From: an uncultured Neomegalonema sp.
GTDB taxonomy: Bacteria; Pseudomonadota; Alphaproteobacteria; Rhodobacterales; Rhodobacteraceae
Assembly: GCA_937928005.1 (NCBI GenBank)
Contig: CALFVD010000008.1
Location: 1 to 38,410 of the forward strand
Length of the DNA: 38,410 nucleotides
Direction of reading: 5' to 3'
In this document: positions 15,337 through 23,980 of the stretch, in pieces
Layout: each line of letters starts with the position of its first letter
Position numbering within the stretch: position 1 is the stretch's first letter
The notes under the pieces: model-generated
The model's database searches: none
The model's input: the letters and a program-made list of their open reading frames with translations, nothing else
What the model was told of the DNA's origin: nothing
Program-made: the position numbers and the translations under genes

Positions 15337-15846
15337 ATGGGCACAATCAGTCGCGATACTGTGGTTTCGATCATCCTGCTGTTATTCTGCGGCTTTATGA
15401 TCTGGGCGGGAACACTGATCCGTGACCCGCAGTTCGGCGAACTGTCCCCCGCCGCATGGCCCAAGGGCGTGACATGGGTGCTGACGGCGTTTTGCGTGGT
15501 GTACTTCCTGCAATCGGTTATCGCGGATCGGAACGGCACAGCTTATGTTCCGGCTTTTGACGAGACACGCCGCCCCGGATTAACCGGTTGGTTCCGCTAT
15601 TACTTCAATCCCATCATCTGTTTTGCGATCTATTTTGTTTTTCTCGCAACCCTACCATTCTTCGGCACATTGATTGGCGGAACGCTGCTGGTCTTCGTTT
15701 TGCTCAGTTTCCTCGGCGGTATCGCGCCAAAGCAGATCGTGATGCACGCCGTCATTGCCGTGATATCGGTCGGTGCGATGTGGGCGTTGTTTACCTACGG
15801 CTTACGGGTGTTGCTGCCCCGTGGCGACCTATTCACCGTAATCTGA
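15337..15846 (+). CDS. TTT transporter small membrane subunit (TctB family), system 2
   Basis: The 169-residue protein has four hydrophobic segments (SIILLLFCGFMIWAG, WVLTAFCVVYFLQS, FAIYFVFLATLPFFGTLIGG, VIAVISVGAMWALFTYGL) and the TctB/DUF1468 layout. It would pair with TctA in the membrane and help accept substrate from TctC. The start at 15337 has AGGAAGG shortly upstream. It is separated from tctA by 9 bases, so the two are co-translated. Confidence 0.88.
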   Translation: MGTISRDTVVSIILLLFCGFMIWAGTLIRDPQFGELSPAAWPKGVTWVLTAFCVVYFLQSVIADRNGTAYVPAFDETRRPGLTGWFRYYFNPIICFAIYFVFLATLPFFGTLIGGTLLVFVLLSFLGGIAPKQIVMHAVIAVISVGAMWALFTYGLRVLLPRGDLFTVI

Positions 15847-15855
15847 GGGCCAAAC

Positions 15856-17517
15856 ATGCTTGAGAACGTCCTCGCCGCCATGGGCGAATTGGCCACATTC
15901 CAGACGCTCTTGCTGATGACAGTAGGCGCAACGGCGGGCTTGATTGCCGGAGCTATCCCCGGCTTTACCATTGCCATGGCCATCGTCCTGACCTTGCCCT
16001 TTACCTTTGGGATGGAGGCATCGCAGGGTGTGGCAACCATGATTGGCGTCTATGTCGGCGGATTGTCCGGTGGGTTGATGTCAGGCATCCTGATCGGCAT
16101 TCCCGGCACCCCGTCTTCGGTCGCGACCACCTTTGACGGCTTTCCCATGGCGCGCAATGGAGATCCGGGATACGCGCTGGGTTTAGGGGTTTGGTCTTCG
16201 TTCTTTGGCGGAATTATCGCGACCGTTCTTCTGGTGCTGGTCGCGCCACAGCTTGCCAAGGTTGGCCTTGAATTCCAGCCATGGGATTATTTTGCGCTGA
16301 TCTTCTTTGCCCTGACCGTCACCGCCAGCCTTGCGGGCGACAATATGATCAAGGGTTTGATATCTGGCGCGCTTGGCGTGCTGATCGCCACTGTTGGCGA
16401 GGATGATATCAACGGCGTCAAACGCTTTGATTTCGGTAGCGATTATGTGGGGGAGGGGTTTGCGTTCCTGCCCGTGCTCATTGGCCTATTCGCTTTCTCG
16501 CAGCTTATGTCAGACGTGCGTGACCGGGTTTCGGCGCGCAAAGCCCTGACCGAAATGCAGGATGTGAGCATCCGTATCGAGCATCGCCGGGCCATCAAAA
16601 CCATCGCGAAGGACTGGATCAACCTTGTCCGGTCGTCCCTGATTGGTGTGTTTACGGGTGTCCTGCCCGCCGCCGGATCGTCGATCTCGAACCTCCTCGC
16701 CTATGATCAAGCCAAGAAAGCCTCGCCCACCCCCGAAAAATTCGGGACGGGTCACTCGGGCGGCATTATCGCCCCTGAATCGGCCAATAATGCCACGGCG
16801 GGTGGCGCGCTTATCACGATGATGGCGCTAGGCATTCCCGGCGATGTCATTACCGCCGTGATGCTTGGCGCGCTGCTGATCCATGATGTGATCCCCAGCC
16901 CCGCCTTTATCGCCGAGCAACCGAAGATCGCCTATGCCATTTTTATTGCCTTCTTTTTTGCCAATTTCCTCGTATTGGCGCTGCAAACCGGCGCGTTGCG
17001 GGGGTTTGTGCTGATAACGAAGGTGCGCATGTACGTGCTGGCCTCAATCATCCTCGTCTATTGCGGGATCGGGGTGTTTTCGCTGAACAATATCACCAAC
17101 GATATGTGGACCCTCGCGATATTCGGGGTTGTTGGTTACGTGATGCGTACGCTAAAATTCCCGCTCGCGCCGATGATCCTTGGCGTCGTTCTTGGCCCTA
17201 TTGCGGAGCGGTGGTTGTCGCGTTCGCTGGCACTATCGACCGACGTGACGGAGTTTTTCACCCATCCGTGGTCGTTGTTCTTCATCATTGCCAGCGTCTT
17301 CTCCATCGGGTTTTCGTGGTATCAGAAGGAGCGGGGGCGCAAAGTCTGGACATTGTGGTACGCGCCGCTCTTGTTGTTGGCGATGACCTTACCGCTGTTT
17401 ATGATGGGTGGCACCTTTCGGCCCATTCTGGCGTGTGTGATGATCGTTGCGGCGGGTTTCATGCTGGTGAAACTGCCCCAAGCCGCCCGCACCCTCAAAT
17501 CCATCACCGAGGCCTGA
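15856..17517 (+). CDS. TTT transporter large permease subunit (TctA family), system 2
   Basis: The 553-residue protein has about 12 hydrophobic segments and the conserved TctA elements: IAGAIPGFTIAMAIVLTLPF, GIPGTPSSVATTFDGFPMAR, FTGVLPAAGSSISNLLAY, and IIAPESANNATAGGALITMM with ALGIPGDVITAVMLGALL. It is slightly longer than average (about 500), with extra C-terminal hydrophobic segments. It is expected to form the ion-coupled channel for the ligand bound by the 14286-15254 protein. Its stop is three bases from the NIPSNAP start. It is a separate paralogue from the fused permease at 4636-6651. Confidence 0.9.
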   Translation: MLENVLAAMGELATFQTLLLMTVGATAGLIAGAIPGFTIAMAIVLTLPFTFGMEASQGVATMIGVYVGGLSGGLMSGILIGIPGTPSSVATTFDGFPMARNGDPGYALGLGVWSSFFGGIIATVLLVLVAPQLAKVGLEFQPWDYFALIFFALTVTASLAGDNMIKGLISGALGVLIATVGEDDINGVKRFDFGSDYVGEGFAFLPVLIGLFAFSQLMSDVRDRVSARKALTEMQDVSIRIEHRRAIKTIAKDWINLVRSSLIGVFTGVLPAAGSSISNLLAYDQAKKASPTPEKFGTGHSGGIIAPESANNATAGGALITMMALGIPGDVITAVMLGALLIHDVIPSPAFIAEQPKIAYAIFIAFFFANFLVLALQTGALRGFVLITKVRMYVLASIILVYCGIGVFSLNNITNDMWTLAIFGVVGYVMRTLKFPLAPMILGVVLGPIAERWLSRSLALSTDVTEFFTHPWSLFFIIASVFSIGFSWYQKERGRKVWTLWYAPLLLLAMTLPLFMMGGTFRPILACVMIVAAGFMLVKLPQAARTLKSITEA

Positions 17518-17520
17518 CCG

Positions 17521-17841
17521 ATGATCTACGACCACCGCACCTATACTTGCATCCCCGGCACAATCAAAAAGCAGCTTGCGCTCTATGAGCAATATGGTTG
17601 GCCCGCCCAGACCCGTAATCTCGGCCAGCCGGTCGTCTATGCCGCGACCGAGACGGGGGATGTGAACACCTATATCCATATATGGGTCTATGAGGACGCC
17701 GCCGATCGCGCCACCAAGCGCGCAGCATTACAAGCCGACCCCGATTGGATCGACTATCTGAAGCGCAGCGCAGAGGCGGGCAATCTACTCTCGCAACGCA
17801 ATACGATCCTCACTCCAACGGCGTTCTTCTCGAAGGATTAA
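17521..17841 (+). CDS. NIPSNAP family protein
   Basis: The 106-residue protein is one NIPSNAP domain, starting MIYDHRTYTCIPGTIKKQL and including WVYEDAADRATKRAALQADPDW. This is the dimeric alpha/beta barrel type also seen in antibiotic monooxygenase-like proteins. It follows tctA by three bases and is probably co-translated with it. Bacterial NIPSNAP proteins often sit in catabolic operons and may isomerise or tame an unstable intermediate. No catalytic role can be read from the sequence. Confidence 0.85.
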   Translation: MIYDHRTYTCIPGTIKKQLALYEQYGWPAQTRNLGQPVVYAATETGDVNTYIHIWVYEDAADRATKRAALQADPDWIDYLKRSAEAGNLLSQRNTILTPTAFFSKD

Positions 17842-18014
17842 AGCGATGCGCGATCCATTGGAATCATGAAGTGATGAGGTGAACGCCCCGCGTTACCCTT
17901 GCCAAAACATGCAGCCAATTCGCCAAGTGTGCTTTCCACAATCCGACATTGAACATGGCACCCGTTGCCAGACGCGCGGGGGCGTGCATGAATGGGGGAA
18001 ATGAGGAGGGCGCT

Positions 18015-18980
18015 TTGGACGCGATTTCGGAACCGAACGCGGCGCAGGCGAAGCTGACGGCGCTGAATGATTATCTCGCGGCGGGGCTGGTGGCGCGGGA
18101 CGATGTGGTCGAGCGGCTGCTTGTTGCGCTGCTCTGCGGGGGACATCTGCTGCTGGAGGGAGCGCCGGGGCTGGCCAAGACGCGGGCCGTGAAGCTGCTG
18201 GCGCGGGGTTTGGCGACGCCGTTTTCACGCATCCAATGCACGCCCGACCTGATGCCCGCCGACCTGACCGGTACGCCCGTTTTCCGGCAGGATACGGGGG
18301 TTTTCGAGTTCGTGAAAGGGCCGGTTTTTGCGAGCCTTGTGTTGGTGGACGAGATCAATCGCGCACCGCCCAAGGTACAATCCGCACTATTGGAAGCCAT
18401 GGGCGAGGGGCAGGTCACGGCGGGGGGAGCGACCTATCCACTGCCCGATCAGTTCATGGTGGTGGCAACGCAGAACCCCATCGAGCATGAAGGGACATTT
18501 CCGCTGCCCGAAGCGCAGCTCGACCGATTTTTGCTGCATGTCGTGATTGACGCACCGGATGCGGAGCAAGAGATGCGCATCCTCGATTTGGTCGAGGCCG
18601 AAGGGACGACGGATGGGATGGATATCGCCGAGCGGATCGACGATGCGGCGGTGTTAACTGCGCGAAAAGCAGTGGCACAGGTGCATCTGTCCCCAGCGTT
18701 GAAGGACTATATCGTCCGGCTGGTAATGGCTACGCGGGGCGGGGAATTCGCAGCGGGGATCGAGCATCCAGTTTCACCGCGCGGCACACTGGCGCTGGCC
18801 TCCGGCGCCAAGGCGCGGGCCTATCTGCATGGGCGCGATTATGCGGTGCCGGAGGATGTATCGGCGCTGGCGGCGGATGCGCTGGCGCATCGTATGGTGC
18901 TGACGTGGAAAGCCGCCGCCGAGGGCGAAACGGCGCGGGGAGTGGTCGCGCGGCTGCTGGAAGCGGTTGAACCGTTGTGA
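18015..18980 (+). CDS. MoxR-type AAA+ ATPase
   Basis: The protein is a MoxR AAA+ ATPase of about 321 residues, with Walker A GAPGLAKT (about residues 49-56), Walker B LVLVDEINRAPPK (about 108-120), VVATQNPIEHEGTFPLPEAQ and LDRFLLHV, the family's sensor region. It is the first gene of the Bat-type operon. MoxR ATPases work with the VWA-domain proteins encoded downstream, as chaperones for envelope or metal enzymes. The start is taken as TTG at 18015 because GAGGAGGG sits at 18003-18010. An in-frame ATG at 17988 (MNGGNEEGA) is possible but has a poorer site. Its stop overlaps the GTG of DUF58. The 173-base gap upstream (17842-18014) contains its promoter; no other gene is seen there. Confidence 0.85.
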   Translation: MDAISEPNAAQAKLTALNDYLAAGLVARDDVVERLLVALLCGGHLLLEGAPGLAKTRAVKLLARGLATPFSRIQCTPDLMPADLTGTPVFRQDTGVFEFVKGPVFASLVLVDEINRAPPKVQSALLEAMGEGQVTAGGATYPLPDQFMVVATQNPIEHEGTFPLPEAQLDRFLLHVVIDAPDAEQEMRILDLVEAEGTTDGMDIAERIDDAAVLTARKAVAQVHLSPALKDYIVRLVMATRGGEFAAGIEHPVSPRGTLALASGAKARAYLHGRDYAVPEDVSALAADALAHRMVLTWKAAAEGETARGVVARLLEAVEPL

Positions 18981-19858
18981 ATGCGCTGGCGCAGGCGGGA
19001 GTAGGGCTGGATGCGGGGGGTCTGCTGGGTTTGCGGCACCTGTCGCGGCGGATGCCTGCGCTGCCCCTGACGGTCAATGCGCTGCCCGGTGGGATGGTCA
19101 ATCGGCGGCGCGGACGGGGGCTGGAAGCGGCGGATATCCGGGCTTTCGTACCGGGCGACGATGTGCGGCTGATCGACCGAAACGTAACGGCGCGGACGGG
19201 GAATCTGCATGTGCGCAATGTGCATGACGAGCGGGATCAGACGGCCTTGCTAATGGCGGATTTCCGGCCTTCGATGCTGTGGGGAACGCGGCGGGCATTG
19301 CGGTCTGTGGCGGCGGCAGAGGCGCTGGCGTTGATCGGATGGCGGGTCGTAGCGGCGGGGGGGCGTGTGGCGCTGCTGGCCTTTGGTGCGGGCGAACCAG
19401 TAATCGTGCCGCCCCGTGGGCGTGACCGGGGGATGGTTGCCGTGATCGGGGGCATGGTGCGGGCGCATGGGGAGGCGCTGGCAGGGGCTAGCCATGAGCC
19501 GCCCTTGTCGGGAGCATTATTGCTGGCGCGACGGATGATGCCGCGTGGAGCGGCGGTTTGGCTGGCTTCGGCGCTGGATGGGGACGCGGATATGGATGAG
19601 GAGTCGCTGCGGGGGCTTAACCATCGTTGCCCGTTGACGGTGTTGCGGGTGCGCGATGCTTTCGAGGTGGATGCGCCGGGGGGCGCGTATCCGTTCCGGC
19701 TGGCGGATGGAAGTGGCAGAATTGTGCGGTTGCCGGGCGGTCATTTGGACAATGATGCAGTTGCGCGGCTGCATGATTGGGGGATTGCGGCGCTGTCTTT
19801 CGATGCGGCGGATGCACCGGAAGAGATGGTGGCAAGGCTTGGGGGGCTGCATGTCTGA
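18977..19858 (+). CDS. DUF58 domain protein
   Basis: The 293-residue protein carries the DUF58 signature, RRRGRGLEAADIRAFVPGDD then VRLIDRNVTARTGNLHVRN (about residues 38-76). A VWA-like alpha/beta region with DFRPSMLWGTRRAL follows. DUF58 proteins are partners of MoxR ATPases. The start is a GTG overlapping the moxR stop by 4 bases (GTGA), and its end overlaps the DUF4381 gene by 8 bases. It probably acts at the inner face of the membrane in the same complex. No hydrophobic anchor is evident. Confidence 0.85.
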   Translation: MNALAQAGVGLDAGGLLGLRHLSRRMPALPLTVNALPGGMVNRRRGRGLEAADIRAFVPGDDVRLIDRNVTARTGNLHVRNVHDERDQTALLMADFRPSMLWGTRRALRSVAAAEALALIGWRVVAAGGRVALLAFGAGEPVIVPPRGRDRGMVAVIGGMVRAHGEALAGASHEPPLSGALLLARRMMPRGAAVWLASALDGDADMDEESLRGLNHRCPLTVLRVRDAFEVDAPGGAYPFRLADGSGRIVRLPGGHLDNDAVARLHDWGIAALSFDAADAPEEMVARLGGLHV

Positions 19859-20204
19859 CGATGATGTCGTGCTGCGCAGTCTGGTCGATATTCGTGAGCC
19901 GGGGATGGCGTATGCAGTGATCTGGGGCGAATTGTTGCTGGCCTTTGGCTTGGGGTTGGTGGTGGCACTGCTGGTCGCGGCTGCGCTGTCATTGGTGCTG
20001 CGGGAGCGTAAAGCGGCGGGGCCGGATTTGGATGAGCGGTTGGCGGCTCTGCGGAACTTGCCTGATGGGGCGCGGGCTTTGGCTTTGGCGCGGCTTGCGC
20101 GAGAAATGGGGTATGCGCTGCCAGATGAAACGCGCATGGCGCTGTACCGGCCCGGTGGGCGCGTCGATGCGGATGCGCTGGAAGCGGCGCTGGCGGCTCG
20201 CTGA
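19851..20204 (+). CDS. DUF4381-like small membrane protein of Bat operon
   Basis: The 117-residue protein has one long membrane helix (about residues 22-48, YAVIWGELLLAFGLGLVVAL) followed by a basic cytoplasmic tail (LRERKAAGPDLDERLAALRN). Such a protein typically sits between DUF58 and the VWA genes in Bat operons and matches DUF4381. The start at 19851 lies inside the DUF58 3' end; a much longer in-frame reading has no support. Its stop and the next gene's ATG share one base (TGATG). The function is probably structural within the complex. Confidence 0.75.
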   Translation: MSDDDVVLRSLVDIREPGMAYAVIWGELLLAFGLGLVVALLVAAALSLVLRERKAAGPDLDERLAALRNLPDGARALALARLAREMGYALPDETRMALYRPGGRVDADALEAALAAR

Positions 20205-21166
20205 TGTGGGCGTTGGCCGATCCTCTGGCGTTGATATTGTTGCCCTTACCATTGCTTGTGTGGTGGCTGTGGCGCAGTCGGGGTGAGGGGATTGCGGGCG
20301 ATGCGCTGGTGGTGCCCGCCGGTATCGGAGCACGGCTGACCGGGGGGCGCACGGGCGGGGCCGTCGAGACGGCTGGGCGCGTACTGCCGGTGGTTATTTG
20401 GGTGCTGCTGGTGATGGCGCTGGCGGGGCCGCGCAAGGTGGTGCCGGATCTGGCCGCGCCTGTGTCTGGGCGTGAGATCGTGCTGGCGCTCGATTTGTCT
20501 GGCTCGATGGTGCGGGATGATTTTGAGATCGACGGGCGCAAGGTACAGCGGATCGAGGCGGTGAAACATGCGGCTTCACGCTTCGCGCGAGGGCGAGGCG
20601 GGGATCGGTTGTCGCTGGTGCTGTTCGGATCGAGTGCTTATTTCGCTACGCCGCAGACACATGACGTCAATGCTGTGGCGCGGGCTATTGATGAGGCGGT
20701 AATCGGGATTTCAGGGCGGGCGACGGCGATTTCGGAGGCGTTGGGATTGGCCATGAAGCGGCTCGTGCCATCCGATGCACGAACGAAGGTGATCGTGTTG
20801 TTGTCAGATGGGGTCAATAACTCTGGCCCCGTGCGCCCACGCGATGCGGCGCGGCTGGCGCGGGAAAACAATATCCGCGTGCATACGATTGCGATGGGGC
20901 CGAACGATCTGTCCGCTGATCCAAAGTCGCGCGATGCCGTAGATTACGCCACCTTGCGCGCGATTGCGGAAACCAGCGGTGGTGAGGCATTCCGCGTGCG
21001 TACGACCGCTGACTTAGAGGAGGTGGTGGCGGCAATCGATAAGCTGGAAACGGATGAGGCGGATGGTCCGGCGGCGGAGCTGTATCGTGATTACTGGAGT
21101 TGGCCTGCGGGAATGGGGTTGGCCGGGTTATTCGTGCTGTTGATCGGGTGGGGGAGGCGCGGGTGA
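20204..21166 (+). CDS. VWA-domain membrane protein, BatA-like
   Basis: The 320-residue protein has N-terminal hydrophobic helices (about residues 8-23 and 60-76), then a von Willebrand A domain with MIDAS residues Asp97, Ser99 and Ser101 in LALDLSGSMV. A Thr-containing RATAISEAL loop and VIVLLSDGVNNSG follow, and a C-terminal membrane helix (GMGLAGLFVLLIGW) ends it. This fits BatA. The VWA domain would face the periplasm and bind metal-dependent ligands. It is coupled to DUF4381 (1-base overlap) and to the next VWA gene (4-base overlap). Confidence 0.88.
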   Translation: MWALADPLALILLPLPLLVWWLWRSRGEGIAGDALVVPAGIGARLTGGRTGGAVETAGRVLPVVIWVLLVMALAGPRKVVPDLAAPVSGREIVLALDLSGSMVRDDFEIDGRKVQRIEAVKHAASRFARGRGGDRLSLVLFGSSAYFATPQTHDVNAVARAIDEAVIGISGRATAISEALGLAMKRLVPSDARTKVIVLLSDGVNNSGPVRPRDAARLARENNIRVHTIAMGPNDLSADPKSRDAVDYATLRAIAETSGGEAFRVRTTADLEEVVAAIDKLETDEADGPAAELYRDYWSWPAGMGLAGLFVLLIGWGRRG

Positions 21167-22062
21167 GCGATTTTGTGCTGCTGCGCCCCTACTGGCTACT
21201 GGCCTTGCCTGTGATCCTCGTATTGGGCTGGATTGGGGCGCGGGCGGCGCGGCGGATGGGCAGTTGGGATAGGGCCGTCGATCCGCATCTCATGGTCGCA
21301 ATGCGCGCGATGGGGCGGGTCGAGACGGGCCGTGGCGGTGGCGGCTGGTGGCCGGTATTGGCGGCGCTTGGGGTCGCTCTGGCGCTGACCGGGCCAGCCA
21401 AACAGACGCGAGAGGCGAGCGGATATCGTAATCTCGACGGGGTGTTACTCGTCGTTGATATCTCGCGTTCAATGGTCACGGACCCGGCTTTTGCCGAAGG
21501 GATTGTGGCGGCGCGGACGGTGGCGGCGGTCGCTGGATCGCGGCAGACGGGGTTAGTCGTCTATGCAGGGGATGCGTATCTGGCGCTGGCCATGACCACG
21601 GATGCGCGGGCGCTTGGCGGGGCGTTGGCGCTATTAGACGAGGAAACGGCACCTGATGCGGGGAGTGATGCGGTTCGTGGATTGGCGCTGGCGCGGGAGG
21701 TGCTAGCACAGGCGGAAATCGCCTATGCCGATGTCGTGCTGCTGACTGATGGGGGCGGTATAGATGGGGCGGCCATGGCCGAAGCTACGCGCATGGCGGA
21801 GATCGGTATGGCACTGTCGGTGGTGCATGTGCCAACCGAACGCGGCACAGGCGAGGAGCCGGGGCGAGCTTTAGCGCAAGCGGGGGCTGGGACTTTTGCA
21901 ACGGCAGCGGACCCTTATCCCGTGGCGGATGCGTTGGCGGGGCGGGTGGCTACTGCGCTGGCGCAGACGGATTACGCGCTGGTTCTGTGGCGCGATTATG
22001 GACGGTATCTGCTGCTGTTGGCCCTGCTGCCACTTCTGATGCTGTTTAGGAGGGTCGTATGA
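21163..22062 (+). CDS. VWA-domain membrane protein, BatB-like
   Basis: The 299-residue protein has an N-terminal helix pair (about residues 10-30 and 63-78), a VWA domain with MIDAS residues Asp99, Ser101 and Ser103 in LLVVDISRSMV and VVLLTDGGGIDG, and a C-terminal membrane segment (YLLLLALLPLLMLF). It is the second, paralogous VWA protein of the operon, matching BatB. The start is GTG at 21163, overlapping the BatA stop (GTGA), with GGGGAGG at 21151-21157. An upstream in-frame start lies inside batA and is rejected. Confidence 0.87.
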   Translation: MSDFVLLRPYWLLALPVILVLGWIGARAARRMGSWDRAVDPHLMVAMRAMGRVETGRGGGGWWPVLAALGVALALTGPAKQTREASGYRNLDGVLLVVDISRSMVTDPAFAEGIVAARTVAAVAGSRQTGLVVYAGDAYLALAMTTDARALGGALALLDEETAPDAGSDAVRGLALAREVLAQAEIAYADVVLLTDGGGIDGAAMAEATRMAEIGMALSVVHVPTERGTGEEPGRALAQAGAGTFATAADPYPVADALAGRVATALAQTDYALVLWRDYGRYLLLLALLPLLMLFRRVV

Positions 22063-22742
22063 AGATCGTGATGGGTATTGCGGCTGTGGCCATCCTCGGT
22101 GGATTAGCGATTGGTGGCGGGGATGCCGCCGGAAGGTTGGCGCTGCGGGTGGGGATGCCGGAGGTCGCGGGTAATTTGTTCGCCGATACGCAATGGCAAG
22201 GGTTGGCCGCGTATCGGGCAGAGGATTTTGATCGTGCGGCGGCGCTGTTCGAGGAAAGTGGTGACATGTTCGCGCTCGGCAATGCCCATGCGCGCGCCTA
22301 TCGCTATGCTCCCGCACTGATCGCCTATGACGAAGCGTTGGCGCGAAATCCAGACGATAAGGCGGCGCTGCGTAATGCTGAACTTGTCGCCGAACTCTAT
22401 GGTGGTACCAAGATTGACGGCGTTCCGTTGCGCTTTGCCTTGCCGGATCGTAAGGATGATACGGTGGTGGCGATGCCCGAAGGGCAGGGCAATGCGCGTG
22501 CACAGGGCACGGGCGATGAAGCAACCAATGCAGGCACGTCTTTCGAGACGCCGCAGCTCGAAAGCTCTGGTTTACGCCGCATACCGCGCATGTTTGACGA
22601 TAAATACATCGCTGCAAGCGAACGCTGGATGCAGGGGATGCCGGATGAGCCAGGTATCTACCTGCGTGCGCGCCTATTGGCGGAGCGTAAACGACGCAAA
22701 GCAGCGGGCATCGCTTCGGAAGGGGAACGGGACGCATGGTGA
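22059..22742 (+). CDS. TPR-containing membrane protein, BatC-like
   Basis: The 227-residue protein has an N-terminal hydrophobic segment (MKIVMGIAAVAILGGLAIGG). A tetratricopeptide repeat follows at about residues 50-105 (AAYRAEDFDRAAALFEESGD, then AYRYAPALIAYDEALARNPD), then a polar linker and a basic C-terminal tail (LAERKRRKAAG). It corresponds to the TPR partner BatC of Bat operons. It overlaps the BatB stop by 4 bases (ATGA) and the BatD gene by 7. It would provide a protein-binding surface for the VWA proteins. Confidence 0.78.
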   Translation: MKIVMGIAAVAILGGLAIGGGDAAGRLALRVGMPEVAGNLFADTQWQGLAAYRAEDFDRAAALFEESGDMFALGNAHARAYRYAPALIAYDEALARNPDDKAALRNAELVAELYGGTKIDGVPLRFALPDRKDDTVVAMPEGQGNARAQGTGDEATNAGTSFETPQLESSGLRRIPRMFDDKYIAASERWMQGMPDEPGIYLRARLLAERKRRKAAGIASEGERDAW

Positions 22743-23977
22743 GGATGTGGATCGTTCTGTTGTGTCTGCTGACCCTGCCCGCGCGGGCGGAGATGACCAT
22801 CGAACCGGGCGACCTACGGCTATGGGTTGAGGTGGAGGAGCGCGGCGCGCTGCCCTTCACCGATGAGATGGTGTTGGTGAAGATACGCGGCACCTACAAA
22901 GTACCCATCACGTTGGAGAACCTTAAGCAGCCAGATTTGATGGGCTTTGGTTGGATGCAGCTTGGCCCGGATGAATGGTTCTACACACGCGAGCGAGGGC
23001 AGAAGGTTGTGAATCTTGAACGGATCATGGCATTATTTCCCGAAAAAGCGGGCACACTGACCATAGCGCCGTTCACCCATGAACTGACCTTGAGCGAACC
23101 GGATGGCACACGATTTACGCATCGATTGCGCTCCGAACCCATCGAAATCGAGGTGGTCGAAGCACCGGAGCCGCGCACCACATGGTTGCCCGCGCGCGAT
23201 ATCAAGATTGAGGATCGTTGGAGCAATGCCCCTGAGCAGCTTGTGGAAGGGGCAAGCGCGCTGCGACTCGTCACTGTGACGATCAGGGGGGTGCAGCCGG
23301 AGACGATGCCCCCAATGCCGGAGCTGACGGGTGCGGGGGCTATGATTTTCCCTCATCCGCCGAAGCAGATCACGTCGTTGCGCGCGACCGGGCCGATGAC
23401 ACGGGTATTCTGGCGCTGGACCATTCGGCCTGAACGCGGATTGAGCGGCTATGTCGATCCGCTGGAGTTCAAGTATTACGACGCGGAAGCGCGCGAGGCG
23501 CGTTCGATCACTCTATCGGCGCAGAAGGTGGCCTATGCCGGGGTCGAGATGCCAGTGGGACAGCGGGAGGGGGCAAAGATTATTAAACCCAAGACAGATG
23601 GTGTACGTGTAGCTGCAATTGCGGGGGCAGTGACACCCTTTGCGCCCTTGTTGGGATTGATCGGCGGTTTGATCGTGTTGCTGAGACACGCGCGGTTTGC
23701 ATCATGGGTGGAGATGCGGCGAAGATGGTGGCGTATTGTCGGGACGCCAGAAGAACGGGCGTTCAAACGGGCCGCGCGCGGGGGCGACGCAGCCAATGTC
23801 AGGAATGCGGCGCGCAAACTGATCGCTGCGGATATTACTGCGGGCCGATATGGTGATGATGCGGAATTCAAGACGGTATTCGAAGGTTTGGACAAGGCGC
23901 TCTATGGCGGCAATGGAACGGCGTCGGTCGGCGCGTTCGCTCAAGCTTTCAACACCGCACGCAAGTCGCTTATATAG
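22736..23977 (+). CDS. BatD-like oxygen-tolerance family protein
   Basis: The 413-residue protein has a signal peptide (MWIVLLCLLTLPARA) and a long periplasmic beta-rich region (about 20-290). One membrane helix (FAPLLGLIGGLIVLL, about 303-317) leads to a basic helical cytoplasmic tail. This order is that of BatD (oxygen tolerance). It is the last gene of the operon and ends three bases before a convergent enoyl-CoA hydratase gene. Seven genes with overlaps at almost every junction make the operon one translational unit. Known Bat systems contribute to envelope stress or aerotolerance, and the role here is inferred from that. Confidence 0.8.
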   Translation: MVRMWIVLLCLLTLPARAEMTIEPGDLRLWVEVEERGALPFTDEMVLVKIRGTYKVPITLENLKQPDLMGFGWMQLGPDEWFYTRERGQKVVNLERIMALFPEKAGTLTIAPFTHELTLSEPDGTRFTHRLRSEPIEIEVVEAPEPRTTWLPARDIKIEDRWSNAPEQLVEGASALRLVTVTIRGVQPETMPPMPELTGAGAMIFPHPPKQITSLRATGPMTRVFWRWTIRPERGLSGYVDPLEFKYYDAEAREARSITLSAQKVAYAGVEMPVGQREGAKIIKPKTDGVRVAAIAGAVTPFAPLLGLIGGLIVLLRHARFASWVEMRRRWWRIVGTPEERAFKRAARGGDAANVRNAARKLIAADITAGRYGDDAEFKTVFEGLDKALYGGNGTASVGAFAQAFNTARKSLI

Positions 23978-23980
23978 AGA

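Noticed and set aside
14235-15539. 434-residue minus-strand frame across tctC and tctB
   Set aside because: Antisense shadow of two clearly recognised transporter genes.
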